A stretch of 64,000 nt of DNA from an uncultured Pseudodesulfovibrio sp. (GTDB lineage Bacteria > Desulfobacterota > Desulfovibrionia > Desulfovibrionales > Desulfovibrionaceae), in the NCBI RefSeq assembly GCF_963664965.1, contig NZ_OY761823.1, forward strand, positions 3,056,001 to 3,120,000. The letters are read 5' to 3'. The notes under the pieces are model-generated. The model was not told the origin of the DNA, did not search any database, and was given only the letters and a program-made list of their open reading frames with translations. A program made the translations under genes and the position numbers. Positions 49,650 to 58,328 of this stretch are shown here, piece by piece. Numbering within the stretch: the stretch's first letter is position 1; every line of letters begins with the position of its first letter.

Positions 49650-49688
49650 CCCGGAGCATGAGAATTGTCTCCGGGTAGCCTTTTTTTT
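49650..49688 (+). terminator. Intrinsic terminator between the peptide genes and the ATP-grasp gene
   Basis: CCCGGAG (49650-49656) pairs with CTCCGGG (49669-49675), followed closely by eight Ts (49681-49688). It separates the three short peptide genes from the enzyme genes. Partial read-through would give high peptide and low enzyme expression from one promoter, common in peptide-maturation operons. Confidence 0.85.
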
Positions 49689-49723
49689 GGATATCCGACA
49701 CCGACAGCAACTGCGTAGGTAGA

Positions 49724-50707
49724 ATGCAGCCCAAGATAGCTTTGTTTTCCGGCACTGACTGCCGCCAAGTGGCAGAAATAGGCCAAGCCGTAACCGAGGC
49801 AGGTGGAATACCATTGATCTTCCGGTCAGGGCTGGGAGGACCTGAGGGAAACAAAATGACTGTTTCTTCCTTCGAACTTTCATGGGACAACGTTGATTTC
49901 TCCGACATACGCGCCCTGCACATCCGCTGTATTTCCCAGAACACCCCCTTCTCCATGCCCCCGGTCACCAACGCAATCCAATATGAAGAATTCCGCACCG
50001 CCTTTCGGCGGGAACAGCTCTTTCAGGGGGCGACCCTGAGCTTTTTCGAGGAATTCGCTTCCCGAGGCGGCCTGCTCGTCAACTCCCCGTTCGGGGCCTA
50101 TGTGGATCACGACTCCAAGGCACAGCTTTACTCTAAACTCAGGGAGAACGGCTTCGACGCCCCGAAAAGCATCATGACCAATGACCCGGCAGCGGCAGCA
50201 ACCTTCATTGAAACAATAGGCGAGGCCGTATGCAAGCCTTCCGCAGGCGTCGGTTCCACACGCAGTGTCACGGTTGATGAGGTTCGGAATTCCACGGACC
50301 TGCCGCAATGTCCCGTCCTTTTTCAGGAACGCATCCATGGCTCGACCCTACGGGTTCATGTGGTCGGCGACACCATGGTTCTCGCACTGAAAATCATCGC
50401 CCCGGATGTGGACAGCCGTACCGCGACATCCGGGTTCGATCATTTTGAAATGCCGGAAGCGGAAGCTGCACGGATCGTCGCGGCCACCCGATTCATGGGG
50501 CTGCACTATGCGGCCTGGGATATCATTGCCGGAGATGACGGGCGATATGTCTACCTCGATTGCAACCCCGGCCCGTTCGTCATGTGGATCGGTGAAAAGA
50601 ACAGAAAATTCGTCTTCCGCCAACTGGCCCGTTATCTGGTCGAATACGCCTCGACAGAAAGTCTGGAAAAGGCAGCAGCCAAAGTAAAAACATGGAGTGA
50701 ACAATGA
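49724..50707 (+). CDS. Canonical ATP-grasp ligase of the peptide cluster
   Basis: A 327-residue RimK-like ATP-grasp protein. Pre-ATP-grasp domain (1-115), LLVNSPFGAYVDHDSKAQLYSKL (117-139), hinge AVCKPSAGVGSTR with Lys171, PVLFQERIHGSTLRVHVVG with Glu202 and Arg210, Asp266 (AAWDII), and the metal motif YLDCNPGP (Asp279, Asn281). All ATP-grasp catalytic positions are present. Such enzymes join a carboxylate to an amine or hydroxyl; peptide-modifying members make ester or amide crosslinks (graspetides) between Asp/Glu and Ser/Thr/Lys, all plentiful in the adjacent peptides except Lys. It overlaps the phosphatase gene by 4 bases. Substrate assignment is inference. Confidence 0.85.
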   Translation: MQPKIALFSGTDCRQVAEIGQAVTEAGGIPLIFRSGLGGPEGNKMTVSSFELSWDNVDFSDIRALHIRCISQNTPFSMPPVTNAIQYEEFRTAFRREQLFQGATLSFFEEFASRGGLLVNSPFGAYVDHDSKAQLYSKLRENGFDAPKSIMTNDPAAAATFIETIGEAVCKPSAGVGSTRSVTVDEVRNSTDLPQCPVLFQERIHGSTLRVHVVGDTMVLALKIIAPDVDSRTATSGFDHFEMPEAEAARIVAATRFMGLHYAAWDIIAGDDGRYVYLDCNPGPFVMWIGEKNRKFVFRQLARYLVEYASTESLEKAAAKVKTWSEQ

Positions 50708-51480
50708 TGCATGCGGCCTGCCTCACGGATAAAGGACTGGTTCGCAAACAGAACGAGGACGCGGTCTTTGCAAACGGTGCATCAGGACTCTTCGCTGTAG
50801 CTGACGGCATGGGCGGACACGGCATGGGCGATGTGGCAAGCAAGATGTGTCTGGATACATTGAAACAGACACTGGAAGGAATCGAGCCTCCCCCACCCGT
50901 TCCCGTCGAAACGGCACAGGACAACGACATGACGCTTCAGGAAGCTCCGGACCCCATGTCCGACGCCGTTCGCGATGCAGTGGAACAGGCCAATACCGAA
51001 ATTTACTCATTGAACGCTTCCCGTGGTGCCTCCAAAGGTTCCGGCATGGGGGCGACCCTGGCCGGATTCAAAGTCTTCGACAACCTGTCACGGGCAGTGG
51101 TATTCCATGTGGGTGACAGTCGGGTTTACCGATTGCGCGGCGGAGTGCTGGTACGTTTGACGCGCGATCATTCCGTGTATGAAGAATGGAAAAGGGAAGG
51201 CGGAAACGGCAAGGCTCCGTTCCGCAACTTCATTCTCAGGGCCGTCGGCCCCAACCCTTCCGCCAACCCGGAACTCAGTGTCCAAGCCGTTTTGCAGGGT
51301 GACATCTGGCTGGCCTGTTCGGACGGCCTCACCGGCATGGTTCAAGATGACGACATTGAAAGAATACTCAGGCAGGCGCGTCCCGACACATTGCAGGAAG
51401 CGGCTCAAGCCTTGGTGGACCGGGCAAAGGAGCGCGGCGGGAAAGACAACATAGGCGTTGTGCTCGCCGCCCGCACATGA
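50704..51480 (+). CDS. PP2C-family Ser/Thr protein phosphatase
   Basis: A 258-residue soluble PP2C with the metal-binding motifs RKQNEDAVFA, VADGMGGHGMGD, GMGATLAGF, VVFHVGDSRVYRL, ACSDGLTGM and GGKDNIGVVL, all complete. An unusual Pro/Glu-rich insert (EGIEPPPPVPVETAQDNDM) lies between about residues 59 and 77. It removes phosphate from Ser/Thr, and in this position most likely reverses the neighbouring kinase on the FHA protein or transporter. Its start overlaps the ATP-grasp stop, and the kinase begins 13 bases after its end. Confidence 0.94.
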   Translation: MMHAACLTDKGLVRKQNEDAVFANGASGLFAVADGMGGHGMGDVASKMCLDTLKQTLEGIEPPPPVPVETAQDNDMTLQEAPDPMSDAVRDAVEQANTEIYSLNASRGASKGSGMGATLAGFKVFDNLSRAVVFHVGDSRVYRLRGGVLVRLTRDHSVYEEWKREGGNGKAPFRNFILRAVGPNPSANPELSVQAVLQGDIWLACSDGLTGMVQDDDIERILRQARPDTLQEAAQALVDRAKERGGKDNIGVVLAART

Positions 51481-51493
51481 TGGGAGAAATATT

Positions 51494-53572
51494 TTGACCA
51501 ATTCCGATACACCCCCTGAAAAAGAGCTGGGCGGCTACCGTCTCGGCAAGGTCCTTGGACGCGGTGCCATGGGCGTCGTATACAGGGGAATGGACGCCAG
51601 CTCCGGTCAGGAAGTCGCCATCAAGACACTGCGCCCGGACCTGTTGTCATCCGATGAGCGGGACACCCTGCTCCAGCGGTTCCTGCACGAAGCGAATATC
51701 TCAAAGAGCCTCAGGCATGAAAACATCATCCATGTCATTGATTCCGGGCAGGAAGGCGAAGACGTCTTCATGGCAATGGAGCTGGTTCTCGGAAAAGAGC
51801 TCAAGGAACTGCTTGCGTCCGGTTCGTCCATTGATCTGGACAGGGCTGAGGCGTTATTCGCCAGACTCCTTTCCGCCCTGAGCTATTCCCATAAACAAGG
51901 CATCATTCACCGGGACATCAAACCGGCCAACATCCTGCTCGTCGGTTCAGACGGCGTAAAAGTCATGGACTTCGGCATCGCCCGTATCGAGTCGTCCGAA
52001 ATGACACAGGCCGGGGCCATGCTCGGCACCCCTTCCTACATGTCCCCGGAACAGGTCATCGGCGAGAAAGTGGACCGCCGGACTGATATTTATTCGACAG
52101 GCGTGATTCTCTACCAACTGCTGACGGGCAGAAAGCCCTTCCAAGGTTCACTGACCCAAGTCATGCAGCAGGTGCTGAACAACGTGCCCCCCGCACCGTC
52201 CGCCGTGAACGTCCGCGTCTCAAGAGCATTCGATTCCGTCGTGGCCCGTTCCATGGCAAAGGAAAGGGACGGACGTTTTCAGGATGCGGGAGAATTTTCC
52301 GCGGCACTGGCCGAAGCCTTCTCCTATGCACGCGAGGAAGAGGAGGCCAACGAAGCGACCGTTCTGATGGACACCGATGCCACCATGCTCGACGACGGTA
52401 CCATGCTCGCGGACATGAACGGTCCGGAAACCATTTCCAGACTCGGCAAGGAAATCCGGGAACTGCTCCAAACGGGACTGGACGACACCTTCTCCGACTC
52501 CACAGTACACAACTGTCAGGCTTTGCTGAATGAATATGTCGAATCCGCTGTCGAAGCCTCAGGCGGAAGCCTGCCGCCTGCCGATCCTCGATTGGCTGCG
52601 GTTCTGGAACGGGATTGCTCGGTTTTCGCCGATACCGTGCTGCCCAGCCTCAAGGAACTGATTATTTCAGGCGCTCCGTTACCAGGCAAGCAGCCCAGCC
52701 TTGATGACCGCTCGGACTGGATGGGCTGCATCGACATGTTCATGACCCTTGTCAGAACACTGGAAAACCTTGGCCGCCCCGGCAACGGCGCGACTCTCGG
52801 AATGGCCGTACGCAGCGAATTGCTCAACGCCTCCATGATGTACACTGGCCAGATCAATGCCATGCTTTTTTCCCCGGACCATCTTGAACTCGTCAAGATC
52901 GCGGCAGACTTCATGCGGCTTGATATTCTGGAATGGGGCTTGGAAGTCCTTGGCGGCAACATGGAAATGCAGCAGATCGCCAATCAGATCAACATGCTTT
53001 CCGGGCAGGTCCTGAAACGTGTTTCCGCCGCCATACGTGATTTCATAGAAAGCAGGGACGCACTGGCCCGATTCGACGTGGCCAGCCTGCTCTACCAGAT
53101 CGAGGAATTGATCGTCATCGGGGAACGCACTCTGGAAACCCAGGATGACGCGGGATACCAGAAAACACTGGGACGAGACATCGTCATCGAATTCATCGAC
53201 GCCACACGGCTGCTGGTAAACGTCAGCGCAGAAGAGCTCATGAAGGCCGCGTCGGACACCGAAAGCAATGGAGCCGAGTTCGCTGCCAAACTTCGACAAC
53301 TGGGCGGTCTTTTTCTCTTCACCACCCGACTTGACGACGAGGTGTGCCGGGAACAGCTCATCGAACTGTCCAAAGCCATCCGCGATGCGGTTGAAGCACT
53401 TGTCCCGATCGTGGAGACCGGCCTGAATACGACAGACGATGACGCGGCTTCACTGCGGCAGGATCAACTCACCGCCATATGGGAACTGGCCGAATCACTG
53501 GGCTGGAGCAATCTGAGCGGACGACTCCTTTCCCATGTCCGGGACGGCATGCTGCATCAATCAGACGAGTAG
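51494..53572 (+). CDS. Hanks-type Ser/Thr protein kinase with long C-terminal domain
   Basis: A 692-residue soluble kinase starting at a TTG that follows GGGAGA. The kinase domain (about 15-275) is complete: glycine loop LGRGAMGVVY, Lys44 in VAIKTL, HRDIKPANILL (139-149), DFG at 159-161, and APE-like SPEQ. Just after it come three repeated Thr-[VM]-Leu sites in an acidic context (ATVLMD, DATMLD, DGTMLA; Thr289, 297, 303), probable autophosphorylation sites for FHA docking, the same motif type as DKTML in the FHA protein. The remaining 380 residues are helical and not recognised. No membrane segment, unlike PknB. Confidence 0.93.
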   Translation: MTNSDTPPEKELGGYRLGKVLGRGAMGVVYRGMDASSGQEVAIKTLRPDLLSSDERDTLLQRFLHEANISKSLRHENIIHVIDSGQEGEDVFMAMELVLGKELKELLASGSSIDLDRAEALFARLLSALSYSHKQGIIHRDIKPANILLVGSDGVKVMDFGIARIESSEMTQAGAMLGTPSYMSPEQVIGEKVDRRTDIYSTGVILYQLLTGRKPFQGSLTQVMQQVLNNVPPAPSAVNVRVSRAFDSVVARSMAKERDGRFQDAGEFSAALAEAFSYAREEEEANEATVLMDTDATMLDDGTMLADMNGPETISRLGKEIRELLQTGLDDTFSDSTVHNCQALLNEYVESAVEASGGSLPPADPRLAAVLERDCSVFADTVLPSLKELIISGAPLPGKQPSLDDRSDWMGCIDMFMTLVRTLENLGRPGNGATLGMAVRSELLNASMMYTGQINAMLFSPDHLELVKIAADFMRLDILEWGLEVLGGNMEMQQIANQINMLSGQVLKRVSAAIRDFIESRDALARFDVASLLYQIEELIVIGERTLETQDDAGYQKTLGRDIVIEFIDATRLLVNVSAEELMKAASDTESNGAEFAAKLRQLGGLFLFTTRLDDEVCREQLIELSKAIRDAVEALVPIVETGLNTTDDDAASLRQDQLTAIWELAESLGWSNLSGRLLSHVRDGMLHQSDE

Positions 53573-53765
53573 TGGCTGTTTTCTGACGCAGCGAACATGT
53601 GCCTGCCGTCAAAAATCGGAACAGTCGCATTTCCCCCCTTTCTCCCAAGGCACTGTCAGCGCATTGACTCCCCCTCCCGTGTAGGCATTTTTTTCCACCA
53701 GACATAACACGCTGTTTTTTATCAAACTTTGGAACAATCCCAAGCAACGCGCATTAAAAAACACC

Positions 53766-53780
53766 CGGCATGGTTATTGC
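53766..53780 (+). promoter_or_regulatory. Sigma-54-like promoter upstream of the radical SAM gene
   Basis: CGGCATGGTTATTGC has GG and GC ten bases apart and an exact TTGC, with two mismatches in the -24 block. It lies 54 bases before the radical SAM start. The 261-base gap 53573-53833 has no gene, so the radical SAM gene probably has its own promoter. Confidence 0.45.
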
Positions 53781-53833
53781 TTTAGGCTACTGTCAGTTAG
53801 CACATCCTGCACCCAAAGCATCGGGAGATCATT

Positions 53834-54961
53834 TTGAAATACTTGCAAAATATGAAAACCATGAATGCGGTTATCAACAGCAACCTCGCGCAGTCCAACA
53901 CTCCGCAGAGTATCTGTTTTCCTGAACACATCACGGTAACGACCACGCTGCGATGCAACTACCGCTGCGTCATGTGCTATCAAAAGAGTTATGAAGGGGA
54001 GCTGGATTGGTCCATCTACAAGAAACTCGAAGACATTCTTCCCTTTGCCCGTGGATTCCAGATTTTCGGCGGAGAGCCCATGCTGTATCCGCGAATTCAT
54101 GACCTCTACAAACTGGCCCACAAGTATCAGAACCGCATCGACATCATCTCCAATGGTTCCCTGCTGACCGATGAAACCTGTGAATCCATCGTCGCCAATC
54201 AGGTCGGGCACATCAAGTTCAGCATAGATGCCGGCACCCAAAAAACGTACAAGAAAATTCGAGGCGGCAATTTTTTCAAGGTCATGGCAGGCATCGCCAA
54301 AATCAGCCAGTTGAAAGCGAAGTACGGGTCTCCATTCCCGAGCATGGAGCTGAATTTCCTCGCAATGCGCTCCAACGTTTCAGAGCTTCCGAAACTCCTC
54401 ACCATGGCCAAAGAAGTGGGCGCGACACAGATCAACGTCTTCTATCCCGGCATGAGCACGAAAGAGATGGTGGATGAATGCGTCTGGTTCTGTCAGGAAT
54501 ACAGCGACAGTTGGCTGGCAAAATCAAAAATGGTCGCCGACAGTATTGACATGAAACTCCGCCTTCCTCCTCTTTTCTCGGAATGCGCGGACATGGAAGC
54601 TTCCGGCACACGGCCTTTCTGCGCCGACCCATGGACCAAACTGCTCGTTGACGTAGACGGAACCGCAACACTCTGCTGTGGCGGTCCCACTAAAATCGGC
54701 AACCTGCTGGAACAGGATTTCGATGAAATATGGAACGGCAAAGCCGCCAGAAAGCTCCGTGCGGTGGTCAACACGCCCGACGAACCGGCGTATTGCAAAA
54801 ACTGCCGGGTCCGCAAACCAAATCCTGCCGAACTCAAACTGCACATCGGGTCCAAGCCCTTGCAGGAATATGCCTTGAAAAAATATGGCATGGAACCGGA
54901 AGCAGAAAACCTACCGCCCAGCAGGCAACCGACTCAATGCGAGCGCTCTGCCAATCTTTAG
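53834..54961 (+). CDS. Radical SAM/SPASM-domain protein
   Basis: A 375-residue radical SAM enzyme. The SAM-binding [4Fe-4S] motif is CNYRCVMC, followed by FGGEPMLYP (GGE motif) and a barrel with MELNFLAMRSNVSELP. The C-terminal SPASM-type region begins FCADPWTKLLVDVDGTATLCCGG and ends AYCKNCRVR, with enough cysteines for auxiliary clusters. Such enzymes mature peptides or modify sugars and other metabolites. It lies between the secreted-peptide cluster and a glycan cluster and could belong to either. The start is a TTG with GGGAG upstream; an ATG at 53852 is an alternative. A terminator follows. Confidence 0.9.
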   Translation: MKYLQNMKTMNAVINSNLAQSNTPQSICFPEHITVTTTLRCNYRCVMCYQKSYEGELDWSIYKKLEDILPFARGFQIFGGEPMLYPRIHDLYKLAHKYQNRIDIISNGSLLTDETCESIVANQVGHIKFSIDAGTQKTYKKIRGGNFFKVMAGIAKISQLKAKYGSPFPSMELNFLAMRSNVSELPKLLTMAKEVGATQINVFYPGMSTKEMVDECVWFCQEYSDSWLAKSKMVADSIDMKLRLPPLFSECADMEASGTRPFCADPWTKLLVDVDGTATLCCGGPTKIGNLLEQDFDEIWNGKAARKLRAVVNTPDEPAYCKNCRVRKPNPAELKLHIGSKPLQEYALKKYGMEPEAENLPPSRQPTQCERSANL

Positions 54962-54999
54962 TCAAAGTATCGATCAGCACTATTCGACCACCTGAAAAA

Positions 55000-55042
55000 T
55001 ATGAGGCGGAATGTCTTTTGAAAAGATATTCCGCCTCATTAT
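55000..55042 (+). terminator. Terminator of the radical SAM gene
   Basis: TGAGGCGGAAT (55002-55012) pairs with ATTCCGCCTCA (55028-55038); the stem continues inward with TCTTTT/AAAAGA. TTATT follows. It separates the radical SAM gene from the glycan genes. Confidence 0.75.
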
Positions 55043-55198
55043 TCACGTATACGGCGCATGCCCTCCTTCGACCAATCTTCATCCCACCTCCCCCTGACCA
55101 AACATCGCCTTGCCGCACCTTCTCTATTGCGTTAATTGGCAAAAATATTGCAATCAACTTGCAAACAGCCAAAAAAATGTCTCTGGAGCTTTATATAA

Positions 55199-56947
55199 AT
55201 GTCACATCGTTATCCCTGCCATGTCGGTGAACTCTCCTCCTCGCAGTGGAAAGGCCAGACCGTATTCGCATTTGGCGACGTACGGGTGGACAAAACCATC
55301 CCTCTCGACAAAGTGTGCCGAATGGAGACTCCTTCCGCGTCAGCTTCGGCAGAACTGCTGAAAAATCTGGACTATGCCTCACTACAGGACGGCATCCTGT
55401 TTGTTCTGCCTGAAAAAAATGATGCCATCGACATGGAAGCCATTCTGGAGACACAGAAAAAGATTTTGCACATTCACTACAAGTATGTGTACTTCCCAAA
55501 CTTTTCTCATTCAACCCAAGACCCCTTAGGCAGCCGCAAGGAAACCATTCCCGACATTCGACGCAGCATGAACCAGCTCAAGAACTATCCCTGGCTGCTC
55601 AATGCCCCGATAGCCGACAAACTGGCAAACGCCCGCATAGGACTCCCGGTCCTGCTGCTCCTGCCCGGCCCCTCTGTCAACGAAGTACTTCCCCATCTCA
55701 AGGAACTGCGGAAGCACTGTCTCATCGCCTGCATTGCCAGAACGATTCAGAAATGCCTCTCCGCCGGGGTCGAACCGGATATCGTCATACAGCTCGACAC
55801 ATTTCAGGTGCAGCGGCACTTTTATGCACAGATTCCGCCTTTGCCGAACACCCTGCTGATTCCGCTGTCCATTTCACCGTTTTATCCCTATGCTCACAAA
55901 TTTCGCGGCGTCGTCATGATGGACAGCTTCGACATGAACCTGCTCCCCAACCCAGCACGGCTTCGTGAGAGCTATGTCAGCACCCTCACCGCCTGCCTCG
56001 GGCTAGCCGAAGCCCTCTGGGCACCGGAAGCCTACGTCGCAGGAGTCGACCTCTCCTTTGAAGGTGATGCGGCCTCGCATCCCTATGGAGAACAACATGA
56101 GGGTATTTACCCTCTGGCAAACCTCAATGGAAATTATCTTCTGAGCACTCGCGACGGACGTCTCGTACAAAGCAAGGACTGGTACATAGCAACCAGTTCG
56201 GAAGCCGACCAGTTTGTCCGCGAAATACGGAAAACCTCCGGGACCCGCTTTTACAGCACGACAGACTCCACCTTGCTTTCAAAGGAATTCTTCCCCTTCA
56301 AAGGGATGAAGGAGCTGCTCGCCCTTCCCGAAATAGACCGCGAACAATATCGCTCAACCATTGATTCCGTGCTTGAACAACGGGAAAACGTGGACATGGT
56401 CAATACCCGCAAGCAACTGATTACACAGCTTGCCGACGCCAGAGAGGTGGCTCGGGCATACCGTATGCGGAATGATCCCGGCATGAACGACATTCTGGAA
56501 ACGAGTATGATGACCAAAGTGGCGCAAGCCATGCGCGACGCCGTATTCAAGGAAGATGTGGACGCCATCGGCGTGGCTGCCCGTCTGGCAAAAAAATGGG
56601 AAATGGAACTGAATACCGCTTTCCTCTTCGTACGGGGAATGACCAATGTCCAAAGAGGCAAACCGATACCGGTACTTTGTCTTCCACGCGAATTGCCGGA
56701 AATCAGGGAAAAGATCGGCCGCATTCTGCCGGAAGCCAGGTTGGCCCCGCACACCGTTGCCGAAGTTGCCGACCCCGCCTATCCTGAAATCACGGTCTTA
56801 CACAGCCATCACCTGATGAAATGGCTCGTGAGCAACCCGGTCGTTTTCGCATCGCCGGGAATGGCTGATAATTTTTCATATGTTCTGGAACTGAGTCCCA
56901 GTGACAACATTTATGATCTGCTGCCCATTGTCGGCAGGACGCACTAG
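55199..56947 (+). CDS. DUF115 (MAF/MptE-like) protein, probable flagellin or surface glycosylation factor
   Basis: A 582-residue protein. The centre has the DUF115 pattern: PVLLLLPGPSVNEVLPHLKELRKHCLIACIARTIQKCLSAGVEPDIVIQLDT and AYVAGVDLSFEG...HPYGE. The domain is shared by MptE-like pyrophosphokinases and by motility accessory factor (Maf) proteins that attach nonulosonic acids or other sugars to flagellin. The long flanking regions fit the Maf-type group. GGAG lies 14 bases before the ATG. It begins a run of glycan genes (gap of 9 bases to the next), so a transferase acting on a surface structure is likely. Confidence 0.8.
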   Translation: MSHRYPCHVGELSSSQWKGQTVFAFGDVRVDKTIPLDKVCRMETPSASASAELLKNLDYASLQDGILFVLPEKNDAIDMEAILETQKKILHIHYKYVYFPNFSHSTQDPLGSRKETIPDIRRSMNQLKNYPWLLNAPIADKLANARIGLPVLLLLPGPSVNEVLPHLKELRKHCLIACIARTIQKCLSAGVEPDIVIQLDTFQVQRHFYAQIPPLPNTLLIPLSISPFYPYAHKFRGVVMMDSFDMNLLPNPARLRESYVSTLTACLGLAEALWAPEAYVAGVDLSFEGDAASHPYGEQHEGIYPLANLNGNYLLSTRDGRLVQSKDWYIATSSEADQFVREIRKTSGTRFYSTTDSTLLSKEFFPFKGMKELLALPEIDREQYRSTIDSVLEQRENVDMVNTRKQLITQLADAREVARAYRMRNDPGMNDILETSMMTKVAQAMRDAVFKEDVDAIGVAARLAKKWEMELNTAFLFVRGMTNVQRGKPIPVLCLPRELPEIREKIGRILPEARLAPHTVAEVADPAYPEITVLHSHHLMKWLVSNPVVFASPGMADNFSYVLELSPSDNIYDLLPIVGRTH

Positions 56948-56956
56948 GGGGAAAAC

Positions 56957-58318
56957 ATGGGTAAACAAAAAAGATATTGCATTCTGTTGGCGGCCGGTTC
57001 CGGCAACCGCATGAAATTCACGACCCCCAAGCAATTTCTCAAGATTGCCGGAAGGACGGTCATCGAACACACGCTGGACGTGATCGACAGCCACCCTGAA
57101 GTAGATGAAATATTCATCGTCATCGACAGCAAGTACCGGTCCCATCTTGAGGAAGTCCTGCTGCGAAACAGCTACCTCAAGGTCACCAAGGTTCTCAATG
57201 GCGGCGCTTCCCGCCGGGAAAGCTCTGCATCCGGCATCTTTGCGGTGGAAGAAGACGACGCGCTCATCCTGCTCCACGACGCAGTCAGACCCTTCCTGAA
57301 TCACAAAATCATTTCCGACTGTTACGAAAGCCTCAAAAACCATGTGTCCGTGGATGTCGCCATCCCCGCCGTGGACACCATCATTCAGACAGAGAATGAC
57401 CGCATCGTGGACATTCCCAGTCGAGCCGCACTGCGGCGAGGGCAGACACCTCAGGGATTTCAGGCAAAGGCAATTCGTGAAGCGCATCAGCGCGCCATGG
57501 ACGATCCCGATGTCAAAGTCACTGACGACTGCGGCCTGATCCTGCGCTACGGACTGGGAGACGTGCATGTCGTTCCGGGCGAGGAATCCAACATCAAGAT
57601 CACCTACCCCGAAGACCTGTTTCTGGCGGACAAGATTTTCCAGATAAAGACGGTCACCCCGGACCATGCCCTTACCAAAAACCCCTTGGAAAACAAGGTG
57701 GTGGCGGTATTCGGTGCTAGCCGTGGAATCGGCGAAAGCATTATGGATATGGGACAGAAAAACGGCGCGGACATGCATGGCTTTTCACGCGGAAACGGCG
57801 TTGACATCCGGGACTTCGAGGCCGTCAGTGATGCTCTGGCTCAACTGCACGCCAAGACCGGACGCATCGACGGAATCGTCAACAGCGCGGCCATCCTGCG
57901 TTCCGGCACCCTGCTCAGCCGGGATATCGAGGACATTGAACGGGAGATAGCCATCAACTATACCGGCTCCATCAACGTGGTCAAAGCAGCCCTGCCCTAC
58001 CTCAAGGAATCGCGCGGTTCCATCGCACTTTTCACTTCCAGTTCATACACACGGGGACGCGCCCTGTTCTCCATCTACTCGTCCACCAAGGCGGCAGTCG
58101 TGAATCTGGTGCAAGGCATTGCCGAAGAACTGCACCAGAACAAGGTGCGAATCAACGCCATCAACCCGGAACGCACCAACACGCCCATGCGTAGAGAAAA
58201 CTTCGGGGTCGAACCGGAAGACACACTGCTCACGGCGGAAAAGGTGGCACAAGCGACACTGGATACGCTCATGGCCGAATTCTCCGGCATGGTCGTCGAT
58301 GTCCGCCGGGATACATAG
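56957..58318 (+). CDS. Bifunctional CDP-ribitol pyrophosphorylase / ribulose-5-phosphate reductase (IspD-like plus SDR)
   Basis: A 453-residue fusion. Residues 1-230 are an IspD/TarI-type cytidylyltransferase: ILLAAGSGNRMKFTTPKQFL, LHDAVRPFLN, RRGQTPQGFQ and VPGEESNIKITYPEDL. Residues 240-453 are a short-chain dehydrogenase: VAVFGASRGIGESI, a catalytic Ser in FTSSSYTRG, and YSSTKAAV (Tyr-x3-Lys). The same order occurs in Haemophilus Bcs1/Acs1, which reduce ribulose 5-phosphate and make CDP-ribitol. Beside a CDP-alditol phosphotransferase gene, a CDP-ribitol (or related polyol) product is more likely than an isoprenoid role. Confidence 0.88.
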   Translation: MGKQKRYCILLAAGSGNRMKFTTPKQFLKIAGRTVIEHTLDVIDSHPEVDEIFIVIDSKYRSHLEEVLLRNSYLKVTKVLNGGASRRESSASGIFAVEEDDALILLHDAVRPFLNHKIISDCYESLKNHVSVDVAIPAVDTIIQTENDRIVDIPSRAALRRGQTPQGFQAKAIREAHQRAMDDPDVKVTDDCGLILRYGLGDVHVVPGEESNIKITYPEDLFLADKIFQIKTVTPDHALTKNPLENKVVAVFGASRGIGESIMDMGQKNGADMHGFSRGNGVDIRDFEAVSDALAQLHAKTGRIDGIVNSAAILRSGTLLSRDIEDIEREIAINYTGSINVVKAALPYLKESRGSIALFTSSSYTRGRALFSIYSSTKAAVVNLVQGIAEELHQNKVRINAINPERTNTPMRRENFGVEPEDTLLTAEKVAQATLDTLMAEFSGMVVDVRRDT

Positions 58319-58328
58319 GAGTTTATTC

